Below are positions 7,116 through 15,039 of a stretch of 16,389 nucleotides of DNA, piece by piece (within the stretch, counting starts at the first letter, position 1; each line of letters starts with the position of its first letter). The notes below the pieces were generated by a model that was not told the DNA's origin, made no database searches, and saw only the letters and a list, made by a program, of their open reading frames with translations. This stretch comes from Candidatus Sabulitectum sp. (GTDB taxonomy: Bacteria > Fermentibacterota > Fermentibacteria > Fermentibacterales > JCC-6), in NCBI GenBank assembly GCA_029940175.1, contig JAOZRM010000003.1:1-16389 (forward strand), in the 5' to 3' direction. The position numbers and the translations under genes were made by a program.

Positions 7116-8897
7116 TTATCCCAGTCCCAGAACTTCAAGGCTCCAGAGGATCTCCAGCTCCTGCTCTGCAAAGAACACCAGATGAGGTGCCTGTGAATAA
7201 AGAGCACTCAACCTGGACAGATCGTGGGTTCCCTTCAGAAGAAGGCCTGTTCCGCCGCCGGGGAGGCTTACCGGAGATTCTGCTTCAACAACTGTAACCA
7301 CCAGGTCTGAACACTTACTGAGCCACCCGGGATTGGCTGTACGGGGCATGATCACAGCAAGCCTGAGAAGGCCCGGTACCTGATAAATCTCTGATTTTCT
7401 GCCTGTATAGCAATCCGGTTCACTAAGTTCATTCAGCATATCAATGAGATCCAGCGGAAAGCACTCTCTGGATTGAATAACAACATCCAGAGGACAATAC
7501 GGATCACAGTCTCTCCTGATCCTCACCTTGTTGAGTATTGCTTCCCTGTGTACCCATGGGTCATCTGCGACAATACGCAGCACACCATGACGCACAGAAG
7601 GGGACATGTGTTTTTCATTTTTTTGGGGAATGAAGATCTCCATTTCAGGGAAGGTATCCGTTAAAACCGGTCTGGGGGGCGGATCAGCGTCGTAGCCAAG
7701 GATGTCCGACACCTTTTCTCTAGTTTGAAGCAAGTTCTCCAGAGAATACGAACCTGATCTTGTTACTGAATATGGAGGCATGTTATCGAATTCTATTCCA
7801 AGGGCTTCTGCATTTGCTTTTAAATCGGTACCAGGGAGAACTGAGAGGCAGAAAGTCTGAACCTGTTCATGAAGCCCACTGGACACCAGCTCAGTTGCCG
7901 CCTGTTCTATGTTGCCCGGATCGTCACCCGGGAGCCCCAGTATAAGATCAATAATGGGGGTAATGCCGCTTTCTTTCAGAAGGGAAGCCCCATTGAGAAT
8001 AGAGATGGGATTCCCGCCTCGCCCTACAGAATGAAGAACTTTTCTACTCATTGTCTGCAATCCGACCTCAAGACTGATGAATCCGGCTTTCGCAAGGGCG
8101 TTTGAGGTAACTGAAGATTTGATCAGATCACTCCTGACTTCCGCGAAGCAGTCAATGTTCATGTTAGACATGCCTTTCAGCAGAACCATCAGATCAGGTC
8201 TGCTGTTGAAAGTGGGGTCGAGAAATACCAGCTCATCAGCACCCTTTTCGTGAAGCATTCTGATCTTTTTCAGAACTTTTTCCGCAGGGACAATTCTTGG
8301 TACGGGAGATGTTCTTCTGTATGCGCAATAGGAGCACAGACACTGGCATCCTCTCTGAGACTCTATATGAACCGACCCTCCAGCCGGAGGTGCAAGGTAG
8401 CCTGTTTCGTAGGGGTCAGGCCATCTATCCGGTGGGTCTGTGTCTACCACTGGTCCAAGCAGTTTTGTCCCAGTTGCAAGGATCTCCCGGAGTTTCACAG
8501 GAGAGAGAACATCCCTGGCGTAAGATTCACCTTCTCCAGCCACGAATAGATCAACTGAAGTACTTGTGAGCAGAACATCATTGTCTGATGTAACTTCTGG
8601 TCCGCCTGCAACAATGAGCAATTCCGGTTTCCACTGTTTCAAACCCCGGAGAAGATGAAGGGTTCTGTCTTTGTTCCACAGGTAGAGAGTTACCCCAAGC
8701 AGTTCAGGATCTCTTCGCTTCAACTCTTCAAGCAGTGCCCTATCACCCAGAGAGTTAAGCAGTTCTTCCGGGAAGATGGATTCCACAGGAAGAAGAGCTG
8801 CTGCTGCCAGTAACCCTGAGGCCAGGGGAATGTTACCTGTGGGCTCCCAGGCTGATGATGGATGCAGGGGAAGTTGAATGAGCTGGACAGTATACAT
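7116..8897 (-). CDS. B12-binding-domain-type radical SAM protein
   Basis: A 593-residue protein with the layout of cobalamin-binding-type radical SAM enzymes (BchE/YgiQ-like). Residues 1-140 resemble the Rossmann-like B12-binding fold (GVTLYLWN at about 68-75, IVAGGPEVTSD at 95-105, AGEGE at 120-124). The radical SAM cluster motif is C184-x3-C188-x2-C191, followed by DELVFLDPTFN (221-231) and EVGLQTMS (277-284), as in this superfamily. I do not see the DxHxxG motif of classical B12 binding, so cobalamin may not be bound through a histidine. The C-terminal 130 residues are a separate, unrecognised region. The start at 8897 lies 2 bases after the stop of the upstream membrane protein gene (TAAGAATG). 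The frame continues upstream, but that would run through the neighbour's 3' end. It is the last gene of a minus-strand operon. The substrate is unknown. Confidence 0.8.
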   Translation of the reverse strand: MYTVQLIQLPLHPSSAWEPTGNIPLASGLLAAAALLPVESIFPEELLNSLGDRALLEELKRRDPELLGVTLYLWNKDRTLHLLRGLKQWKPELLIVAGGPEVTSDNDVLLTSTSVDLFVAGEGESYARDVLSPVKLREILATGTKLLGPVVDTDPPDRWPDPYETGYLAPPAGGSVHIESQRGCQCLCSYCAYRRTSPVPRIVPAEKVLKKIRMLHEKGADELVFLDPTFNSRPDLMVLLKGMSNMNIDCFAEVRSDLIKSSVTSNALAKAGFISLEVGLQTMSRKVLHSVGRGGNPISILNGASLLKESGITPIIDLILGLPGDDPGNIEQAATELVSSGLHEQVQTFCLSVLPGTDLKANAEALGIEFDNMPPYSVTRSGSYSLENLLQTREKVSDILGYDADPPPRPVLTDTFPEMEIFIPQKNEKHMSPSVRHGVLRIVADDPWVHREAILNKVRIRRDCDPYCPLDVVIQSRECFPLDLIDMLNELSEPDCYTGRKSEIYQVPGLLRLAVIMPRTANPGWLSKCSDLVVTVVEAESPVSLPGGGTGLLLKGTHDLSRLSALYSQAPHLVFFAEQELEILWSLEVLGLG

Positions 8898-8899
8898 TC

Positions 8900-9700
8900 T
8901 TACAGCGTTGGAACTGAGCTGGTGGTGGTGATCCCGGATACAGCAAGAAAATAGAGTATTAGAAAAGATACTCCCCAGAGAATGTGTGCCCTGGGGTGAT
9001 GGCCGTTGAATGTTTCTTTCCTGCAAAGCAGAACTCCGGCAAATTGCAAGATCACGGAAACAGAGAAAAGAATGGGCAGCAGAGAGATTCCCCGGGTCAG
9101 GACCAAACCAGTTGCTCCTGCAATTCCAGCAAACAAAGAGAAACTGGAGAATTTTACTGCCCAGCTCTCAGAACCCGCCAGTGGTGGGAACATCTCATAG
9201 GTTTTACTGGACTCCGGTGCGAAAAGTCTTACCCCGTATGAAATAGAGAATGCCGTTGCTATGGAGACAAAAACGCTGTACACTACTCCTCCGATAAGAG
9301 CCACGAGTGAAAGAGGAGTAAACGGATATTCCCCATAAGACGATTTCACAGGAACCAGTATTATTGTCAGAAGCAACACCACTTCGAGTGCTTGAAGGAC
9401 TCCAAGAACAGACCATCTGCTCAGGATACGTCTGCCGAATAATCTTGCTATCTGTAGACTCACCAGCATCATTGTCAGTTGACCATGACCAGTGGAAGGA
9501 TTTCCTGATGGAGTAGAAACAAGAACTCCCAGAAAAAGCAATTCAAGAAGTCTTGTAAGATCAAATCGATCAAAGTTATTTCTTACTATGGAGATGTCAG
9601 TGGGTTTTGAGGAAAGCCTTCCTGATTTCCCTAATTTCTGATGGAATACCTCTTCAAGAATGAAAAGAAACAGAACCAGCAAGCTAAGCATCTTATGCAT
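8900..9700 (-). CDS. Unrecognised integral membrane protein
   Basis: A 266-residue hydrophobic protein that I do not recognise. It has roughly six or seven likely membrane segments, among them the N-terminus (LSLLVLFLFILEEVF), about 99-118 (VLGVLQALEVVLLLTIILVP), about 129-155, about 190-226 and about 240-258. A charged loop of about 30 residues follows the first segment. The start at 9700 overlaps the end of the MFS gene by 8 bases, and a second in-frame ATG follows at 9691. Its stop lies 2 bases before the radical SAM start. Such spacing implies one mRNA and translational coupling. It may act together with one or both partners, for example in making or moving a lipid-soluble or exported molecule, but that is a guess from position only. 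Confidence 0.7.
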   Translation of the reverse strand: MHKMLSLLVLFLFILEEVFHQKLGKSGRLSSKPTDISIVRNNFDRFDLTRLLELLFLGVLVSTPSGNPSTGHGQLTMMLVSLQIARLFGRRILSRWSVLGVLQALEVVLLLTIILVPVKSSYGEYPFTPLSLVALIGGVVYSVFVSIATAFSISYGVRLFAPESSKTYEMFPPLAGSESWAVKFSSFSLFAGIAGATGLVLTRGISLLPILFSVSVILQFAGVLLCRKETFNGHHPRAHILWGVSFLILYFLAVSGITTTSSVPTL

Positions 9701-10985
9701 GGTCAGGATCCCTGACAGTAAGAAGCATTATTCCTCCAGCAATAAAGAAAACAGAAATGGAAAGTATCGAGTTTCGGGTGCTCCCGGTAATATCCCCTAT
9801 GAGAGCGAACATAAGAGGTCCCAGAATACTTGCGAATCTGGATGATATTGAAAAGAATCCGAAATACTCGGATGAATGCTCCTGTGGAATAAGAACAGAG
9901 TAAAAAGAACGACTTATGGCTTGAACCCCACCCTGCAATAAACCTACAGCACCTGCCAGTATCCAGAACTGCCAGGTTTCTGTCATTCGCCAGGCATAAA
10001 GAACTATTGCTATGTACCCGCCCAGACCTATTAGCAGCATTTTTTTTGACCCGAGTCTGGTGGCGAGTTTGCCGTAGTAGATTGAACCGGGGAATCCGAT
10101 GAACTGAGTTAGAAGAAGAGCCCCTATCAAGTGACTGCTGTCTAAACCCAGCTCTGCTTTTCCAAAAACTGTAGCCATCATGATTATTGTCTGTATACCG
10201 TCGTTGTACAGAAGGAATGATAGAAGAAATCTGAAGGCCTGGCGATGCTGTCTTATACTTTTGAATGTAGCGCCAAGTGACCTGATACCTTTTAGGAAGG
10301 ATTTCCTGAAATCAGTGCCGTTTCCGCCCACAGTACCCTCTGGTACCTTCTTGAACAGTGGAATGGAAAACCCTGCCCACCACAGGGCAACGGAAAGGAA
10401 GCTTAGCCTTACTGCGAGAGTTCCCTGTGGAATTCCAAAAAGACCCGGTTGTTTTATCATCAGGAGATTCAGAGCAAGCAGCAGCCCGCCTCCGAGGTAT
10501 CCCATGGCGAACCCTCTTGAGCTTATAAGATCACGCCTTGCAGGGGGTGTTACATAAACCAGCAGAGAATTGTAGAAGACATTTGCACCGGCAAAACCAA
10601 TCTGCCCAAGGATAACCATGGCCAGGGTGAATTTTACAAGGCCGGGACCGCTGAAGAAGAGGAGAGCGGAAGAAATGATACCTACTGTGGTCATAATACC
10701 CAGGAACAGCTTTCGCTTACCACCGGCGTCAGCCATTGCCCCGAAAACAGGGGCTCCAATGGCTACAAGCAAAGCTGCAAGCGACATTGCATATCCCCAG
10801 AGTGATTGAGAATTGCTTGTGATCTCAAACAAATGAAATTTTAATGTGACGGGACCCGGATCAGCCACCACAGTACTTACGAAGAAAACAGGTAGTACTG
10901 CTGCTACAATTGTTGTAACAAATGATGAGTTGGCCCAGTCGTAAAGGCACCAGGCTTTTTCCGCCTGGGTGAATTTTGCTGCCAC
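9693..10985 (-). CDS. MFS transporter, UMF1 / Atg22-like family
   Basis: A transporter of about 430 residues with about 12 membrane segments. The N-terminal AWCLYDWANSSF is characteristic of the UMF1 family, bacterial relatives of the yeast vacuolar effluxer Atg22. The MFS motif between segments 2 and 3 is seen as GAMADAGGKRK. Yeast Atg22 exports amino acids from the vacuole; the substrate of bacterial members is not known to me. I prefer the GTG start at 10985 because GGAG lies 5 bases upstream and the resulting N-terminus (VAAKFTQAEKAW) has the usual family length. A GTG at 11042 in the same frame has its purine-rich stretch too close to the codon. It is the first gene of the minus-strand operon and is divergent from pckA. 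Confidence 0.85.
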   Translation of the reverse strand: MAAKFTQAEKAWCLYDWANSSFVTTIVAAVLPVFFVSTVVADPGPVTLKFHLFEITSNSQSLWGYAMSLAALLVAIGAPVFGAMADAGGKRKLFLGIMTTVGIISSALLFFSGPGLVKFTLAMVILGQIGFAGANVFYNSLLVYVTPPARRDLISSRGFAMGYLGGGLLLALNLLMIKQPGLFGIPQGTLAVRLSFLSVALWWAGFSIPLFKKVPEGTVGGNGTDFRKSFLKGIRSLGATFKSIRQHRQAFRFLLSFLLYNDGIQTIIMMATVFGKAELGLDSSHLIGALLLTQFIGFPGSIYYGKLATRLGSKKMLLIGLGGYIAIVLYAWRMTETWQFWILAGAVGLLQGGVQAISRSFYSVLIPQEHSSEYFGFFSISSRFASILGPLMFALIGDITGSTRNSILSISVFFIAGGIMLLTVRDPDHA

Positions 10986-11062
10986 TAGATCTCCATTCCT
11001 TAATATGTACGGAACATAACTAATAGAACAGGTTCCAGGCACTTCCTTCCAGGTCCTTACTC

Positions 11063-11071
11063 TGGTATTAT
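11063..11071 (+). promoter_or_regulatory. Probable extended -10 promoter of pckA
   Basis: TG-G-TATTAT forms an extended -10 element with one mismatch in the hexamer, placing the start near 11078 and giving a leader of about 40 bases. TAAAAT at 11083-11088 is an alternative -10. The divergent region also holds a direct repeat TTCCAGG (11033-11039 and 11047-11053, approximate). I could not pick out a convincing promoter for the minus-strand operon. Confidence 0.4.
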
Positions 11072-11118
11072 TCGTGGTTCCCTAAAATAGTAAAGAGATA
11101 CAAAGTGAGGGGTGAAAA

Positions 11119-12774
11119 ATGTCTCTGTTGGACAGTCTTAGCGGTTTACTATCCAGAAAGAGTTCGTCAGTCAGGAACAATATTTCCAGGGAGGATATGA
11201 TTAAATCCTCTGTGCATCGCAGGGAAGTACTTGTGTTAAAGTGTGGAGCCCTTTCCACATGGACCCGACCGGAATCCACAGGAAGAAGCCCTAAGGATAC
11301 GGTTATTGTGAAGCGTGCATCCAGTCAGGGAGCCATAGACTGGACCAGTCCCAATAACCTGCCTGTTGATGAGGAAACTTTTGACATGGTATGGTCTGAT
11401 ATTCTTCAGGTTTTCGATAAAGCCGATGAATTGTTTGTTACAGACCGTCTGATAGGTGCTGACCCAAGGTATGCTCTTCCAGTGCGGGTTGTTGCCGACA
11501 AAGCTCTTACTGCTTTGTTTACCGATAACATGTTCCGTCCGTGGACAGAGGAAGCAGCCAGACTCTCAATATTCAAGGACAGGGGTTTTACCCTTGTTGC
11601 ATCTCCGGATAACAAACTGGATCATACAAAATACACAGGCAGACTTCGTGAGAACCCCGATCTGAAGCATACATCCAACATGATGGTTGGAATGGATATG
11701 GACAGGAACCTGGGTATTGTTTTTGGCAGTGCCTATTGTGGCAGCATCAAGAAGCTGATGTTCACAGTAATGAATTACCTGTTGCCAGGCGAAGGGATTC
11801 TTCCTATCCATTGCAGTGCAAACGAAGGCAGTAACGGTGATTGTGCGCTTTTACTGGGACTTTCCGGCACAGGAAAAACAACATTGAGCGCTGATCCAAC
11901 CAGAGCTCTTCTTGGAGATGATGAACACGGCTGGAGTAACCATGGAGTAGCTAACTTTGAGAATGGCTGTTATGCCAAGCTCATAGACCTGAGCAAGAAA
12001 AAGGAACCGGAGATCTATTCAGCCTGTTTTCACAACGATGAATATCTGAAGCACGGTTCTATTGTGGAAAATGTTCTTGTTTATCCAAATGGCGAATTTG
12101 ATCTGTTTGATGATGCTTATACACCCAACAGCCGGGGATCCTATCCTCTCAGATATCTAACAAACATCAAGGAATCATCTATTTCCGGACATCCCAGTAC
12201 AATTCTTTTTCTTACTGCAGACGCCAACAGTGTAATACCACCTGTTTCAAAATTGACAAAAGAACAGGCTATGCTCTGGTTCCTTATGGGATACACCAGC
12301 AAGCTTGCAGGTACTGAAACAGGCATTAAGGAGCCTGTGAGTACTTTCTCCAGGTTCTTCGGGCAGCCCTTCATGCCCAGAGTGCCTGAGGTTTATGCTG
12401 ATCTTCTCGGGAAGAAACTTGATTTGCACGGTACTCAGGTTTATCTCATTAATACAGGCTGGACCGGAGGACCTTACGGAACCGGCAGCAGAATGGATCT
12501 TCCCCTTACGAGGGAGATGGTCAATGCATGTCTTACAGGTGAGATAGAGAGATCAGAAATGGTAGTTGATCCCTATTTCAAGGTGATGGTACCCACTTCA
12601 TGTCCAGGAATTGAGGACAGCTCTATTTTGGACCCCGGCAATACCTGGGAAAACAGAGCAGACTATGAAGCAAGAGCGAAAAAACTTGCAGGTGAGTTTG
12701 CTGCTCATTTCAAGAAGGCATACGGCAGTCAGAACATAAGTACTGAGATAGCTGCGGAGTGCCCGGGGATATAA
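11119..12774 (+). CDS. pckA: Phosphoenolpyruvate carboxykinase (ATP)
   Basis: A 551-residue enzyme close to the usual length of about 540. It interconverts oxaloacetate plus ATP with PEP, CO2 and ADP in the cytoplasm. Visible motifs are TGRSPKD (54-60), a KK pair at 211-212 and H231 in the IHCSANEG segment (metal and substrate ligands), the P-loop GLSGTGKTT (247-255), LLGDDEHGW (264-272, magnesium ligands) and NTGWTGGPYGTG near the C-terminal third. The segment before the KK pair reads AYCGSIKK where most members have a Y-A-G-E-x-K-K type sequence, so this is a somewhat divergent member, but all the catalytic residues that I can locate are present. The ribosome site GAGGGGTGA lies just upstream. 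It is a single-gene unit with its own promoter and terminator. With ferredoxin-dependent 2-oxoacid metabolism nearby, it may serve gluconeogenesis or run towards oxaloacetate in fermentation. Confidence 0.95.
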   Translation: MSLLDSLSGLLSRKSSSVRNNISREDMIKSSVHRREVLVLKCGALSTWTRPESTGRSPKDTVIVKRASSQGAIDWTSPNNLPVDEETFDMVWSDILQVFDKADELFVTDRLIGADPRYALPVRVVADKALTALFTDNMFRPWTEEAARLSIFKDRGFTLVASPDNKLDHTKYTGRLRENPDLKHTSNMMVGMDMDRNLGIVFGSAYCGSIKKLMFTVMNYLLPGEGILPIHCSANEGSNGDCALLLGLSGTGKTTLSADPTRALLGDDEHGWSNHGVANFENGCYAKLIDLSKKKEPEIYSACFHNDEYLKHGSIVENVLVYPNGEFDLFDDAYTPNSRGSYPLRYLTNIKESSISGHPSTILFLTADANSVIPPVSKLTKEQAMLWFLMGYTSKLAGTETGIKEPVSTFSRFFGQPFMPRVPEVYADLLGKKLDLHGTQVYLINTGWTGGPYGTGSRMDLPLTREMVNACLTGEIERSEMVVDPYFKVMVPTSCPGIEDSSILDPGNTWENRADYEARAKKLAGEFAAHFKKAYGSQNISTEIAAECPGI

Positions 12775-12789
12775 TTTGAAATACTGTTT

Positions 12790-12824
12790 GTCCCCGGCAT
12801 TAATCTGCCGGGGACTTTCTTTTT
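12790..12824 (+). terminator. Rho-independent terminator of pckA
   Basis: GTCCCCGGCA (12790-12799) pairs perfectly with TGCCGGGGAC (12806-12815) around a TTAATC loop, followed by TTTCTTTTT (12816-12824). Confidence 0.95.
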
Positions 12825-12843
12825 GCGTTTTCAGATTGTGTAT

Positions 12844-12859
12844 TTCCTGCCAGCAGGAA
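12844..12859. promoter_or_regulatory. Inverted repeat TTCCTGC-CA-GCAGGAA, candidate operator
   Basis: A perfect 7-base inverted repeat about 130 bases upstream of the second OmpA-family gene. It shares its outer half-sites TTCCTG and CAGGAA with the repeat at 4929-4942 upstream of the first, although the spacing between those six-base half-sites is 4 instead of 2. It lies just upstream of a TATATA sequence (12863-12868) that could be a -10 box. Binding of a regulator is inference. Confidence 0.4.
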
Positions 12860-12901
12860 TCCTATATAGAAAAACATACCCGCGTGGTATGGAATAGGAT
12901 T
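12858..12901 (+). promoter_or_regulatory. Nested stem-loop upstream of the second OmpA-family gene
   Basis: An outer stem AATCCTAT (12858-12865) with ATAGGATT (12894-12901) encloses an inner stem CATACC (12875-12880) with GGTATG (12886-12891), whose loop is CGCGT. Both stems are perfect and are joined by an A-rich internal loop on one side. This may be a structured 5' leader or a DNA site. No convincing promoter was found upstream of it. The remaining bases up to 12975 show nothing I can name. Confidence 0.4.
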
Positions 12902-12984
12902 GTTAAAACCTGAACAAATTAGTAGATTCAACTGTTGTCGGGAGTTGGGGTAACTTTCGATGTGTACATTTGTTTGGAGGGGAA

Positions 12985-14925
12985 ATGAATAAGTTATCTA
13001 TTGTTGTAATGTTACTTTTGCTTGTGGCTGGTTCAGCTACAGCATTACCTTCGTATTCAGGTCTTAGAGGATTGAATCACGTGGTGGACGCAAGAACGCC
13101 CGAAACTGGCCTTCTTTCCATTGGGCTTTTCTCATTCATGGGGATCTCACCAGACGAGAGAACAGCTGAATTGAAGTCAGGTACTGTTGAAATCACAGAT
13201 ACAGAGTACAGCGGCACCGGATACATTAATCTTGGTTACGGTGTAAGCGATCACTTCGAAATTGGAACCAGAGTTTCCTATCTTTTGAATCAGCTCAAGA
13301 GAGATGACGTTGAAGACAGACTTAACACCACTGGTGACTGGTCTGGAGACGACGGATTCAGCGAAGCCGGGCTGTTCTTCAAGATTGCTGTTAACCCGGA
13401 TGCAGAGAATTTCTGGCTTAGTGTTATGCCATGGGCTCAGTTCTCCATCTACAATGGTGGCGATAACAACTTTGTCTACAACGGAGACGAGTGGGATGGA
13501 ATCTGGAACACAGATGAACCAATGTTCCAGATGAGAAGACCCATGATGAATTCAGGAGACATGAGTTTTGGTGGAGACCTTCTTGCTACAAGAGAATTTG
13601 ATGCATTTACTCTTCATGGAAATTTTGGCTACCATTACTACAAGCAGAATTTCACATTCACCGACCGCAGGTTTGATGCTTCTCACTTTGTAACCGCTTC
13701 TCAGGAAGTAGACATCGACGTTGAGGATCCAGTTCTGCGTGTAGCAGCCGGTATTGAATTCCCTATGAACAAAACCACTCTTTTTGCAGAAGTGGAATGG
13801 CGTAAATTCCTTGATAGAGAATTTGAAGAGGGCGATGGCGAAAGATTTGATGACTGTATCCAGATCATGCCAGGAGCCAGATTTGCATTTGATTCCGGAC
13901 TTGCAATGGATATTACCGGATCATACTGCCTCTCTTCGTTTGACCCGGAGTACAATGACCTTGGTCACAGATACTTCCAGCAGGGTATTCAGCAGACTGA
14001 TGAGGAAAGAGCAAGATACGCTCCTTTCCCAGGTGGATATGCTCCGAAGTATGGTGCAGGAATCAACTTGATGTACTCGGTGAATGTATTGCCTAATCCT
14101 TCCATTCTTTCCGGAACCGTAACCGATGCAGCTACAGGTGAAGTAATCACAGCATCAGTTTCCTTCCCTGGTTCCGATGTAGTAGGCGTGAATACTGACG
14201 CTGGTTCAGGCATGTATTCAGTTCAGCTTGACAAGGATACATACAGTATTCTAGTTGCTGCCGACGGTTATGTATCTGCCACTGAAACTATTGAGATTCC
14301 TTCCGGCGAGAATATCACAAAGAACTTTGCCCTTCAGTCCGTTGATGGCACCGTAACTGGAACTGTTACAGAGGCTGTTACCGGTGAAGCTCTTGAAGCT
14401 CTTGTTGTGGTTTCCACGAATGCACAGGGCAGCACTGATCGCAGCGGTGCATACTCAATTGAATGCACTGCTGGAACAAGAACTTTCACTGCTTCCGCCG
14501 CTGGATATGCAAACCAGTCAAGAACAGTTGAGGTTATTGCAGGAGAGTCCGTAGTTCAGGACTTCCAGCTTAGTATCCAGTTGAATTTCGAGAATGTTTA
14601 CTTTGATACAGGCAGACATAATCTCAGACCTGATGCAAAGATCATTCTTGACAGAGTAGCAGAGATGCTTGTAAGCAATCCAGGAGTTTCTGTGATGATC
14701 ACAGGAAATACTGATTCAGACGGTACACCTGAGTACAACCAGGAACTTGCTGAAAACAGAGCGCTTGCAGTAAGAAACTACCTGATTTCCAAGGGCGTCA
14801 GCGAGGAATCTCTCTCCACCGTAGGCTATGGAGAAGACAGACCAGCTGCACCCAACACTACTGACGAGAACAAAGCTCTCAACAGAAGAAGTGAGTTCAC
14901 AATTCTCTCAGCTCCTATTCAGTAG
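12985..14925 (+). CDS. OmpA-family outer membrane protein, paralogue of the gene at 5048-7039
   Basis: A 646-residue exported protein with the same layout as its paralogue. It has a 20-residue signal peptide ending in ATA before LPSYSGLRGLN, a barrel-like region to about residue 370, two carboxypeptidase-regulatory-like domains (about 373-450, SILSGTVTDAATGE; about 455-530, GTVTGTVTEAVTGE) and a C-terminal OmpA domain from about 533. In the peptidoglycan-binding motif the usual GHTDS reads GNTDSDG, while the Asp and the Arg of AENRA are kept. Start 12985 is chosen because GGAGGGG (12976-12982) precedes it; the frame is open to a TTG at 12970 that would overlap this ribosome site. It probably anchors the outer membrane to the wall, like its paralogue, and may be made under other conditions. 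Confidence 0.85.
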   Translation: MNKLSIVVMLLLLVAGSATALPSYSGLRGLNHVVDARTPETGLLSIGLFSFMGISPDERTAELKSGTVEITDTEYSGTGYINLGYGVSDHFEIGTRVSYLLNQLKRDDVEDRLNTTGDWSGDDGFSEAGLFFKIAVNPDAENFWLSVMPWAQFSIYNGGDNNFVYNGDEWDGIWNTDEPMFQMRRPMMNSGDMSFGGDLLATREFDAFTLHGNFGYHYYKQNFTFTDRRFDASHFVTASQEVDIDVEDPVLRVAAGIEFPMNKTTLFAEVEWRKFLDREFEEGDGERFDDCIQIMPGARFAFDSGLAMDITGSYCLSSFDPEYNDLGHRYFQQGIQQTDEERARYAPFPGGYAPKYGAGINLMYSVNVLPNPSILSGTVTDAATGEVITASVSFPGSDVVGVNTDAGSGMYSVQLDKDTYSILVAADGYVSATETIEIPSGENITKNFALQSVDGTVTGTVTEAVTGEALEALVVVSTNAQGSTDRSGAYSIECTAGTRTFTASAAGYANQSRTVEVIAGESVVQDFQLSIQLNFENVYFDTGRHNLRPDAKIILDRVAEMLVSNPGVSVMITGNTDSDGTPEYNQELAENRALAVRNYLISKGVSEESLSTVGYGEDRPAAPNTTDENKALNRRSEFTILSAPIQ

Positions 14926-14947
14926 TAGTATCTGATATACAGAAATG

Positions 14948-14973
14948 GGGGGCAGGGAAACCTGCCCCCTTTT
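14948..14973 (+). terminator. Rho-independent terminator of the second OmpA-family gene
   Basis: GGGGGCAGG (14948-14956) pairs perfectly with CCTGCCCCC (14961-14969) around a GAAA tetraloop, followed by TTTT. The stem and the bases between it and the stop codon resemble the region after the first paralogue. Confidence 0.9.
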
Positions 14974-15039
14974 GCGTTGTTATCTCATTTTTCGTCATAT
15001 TCTACGCAGTGTTTAAGAACCAACCTGTGGAGATGCAAT

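Noticed and set aside
8898..9026. N-terminal extension of the radical SAM protein to 9026
   Set aside because: It would overlap the coding end of the membrane protein by over 120 bases and adds residues without family similarity; the start at 8897 directly after the TAA fits better.
9018..9033. Near copy of the TTCCTGC/GCAGGAA palindrome
   Set aside because: The right arm has a missing base, the centre is AAA, and it lies inside the coding sequence of the membrane protein; taken as chance.
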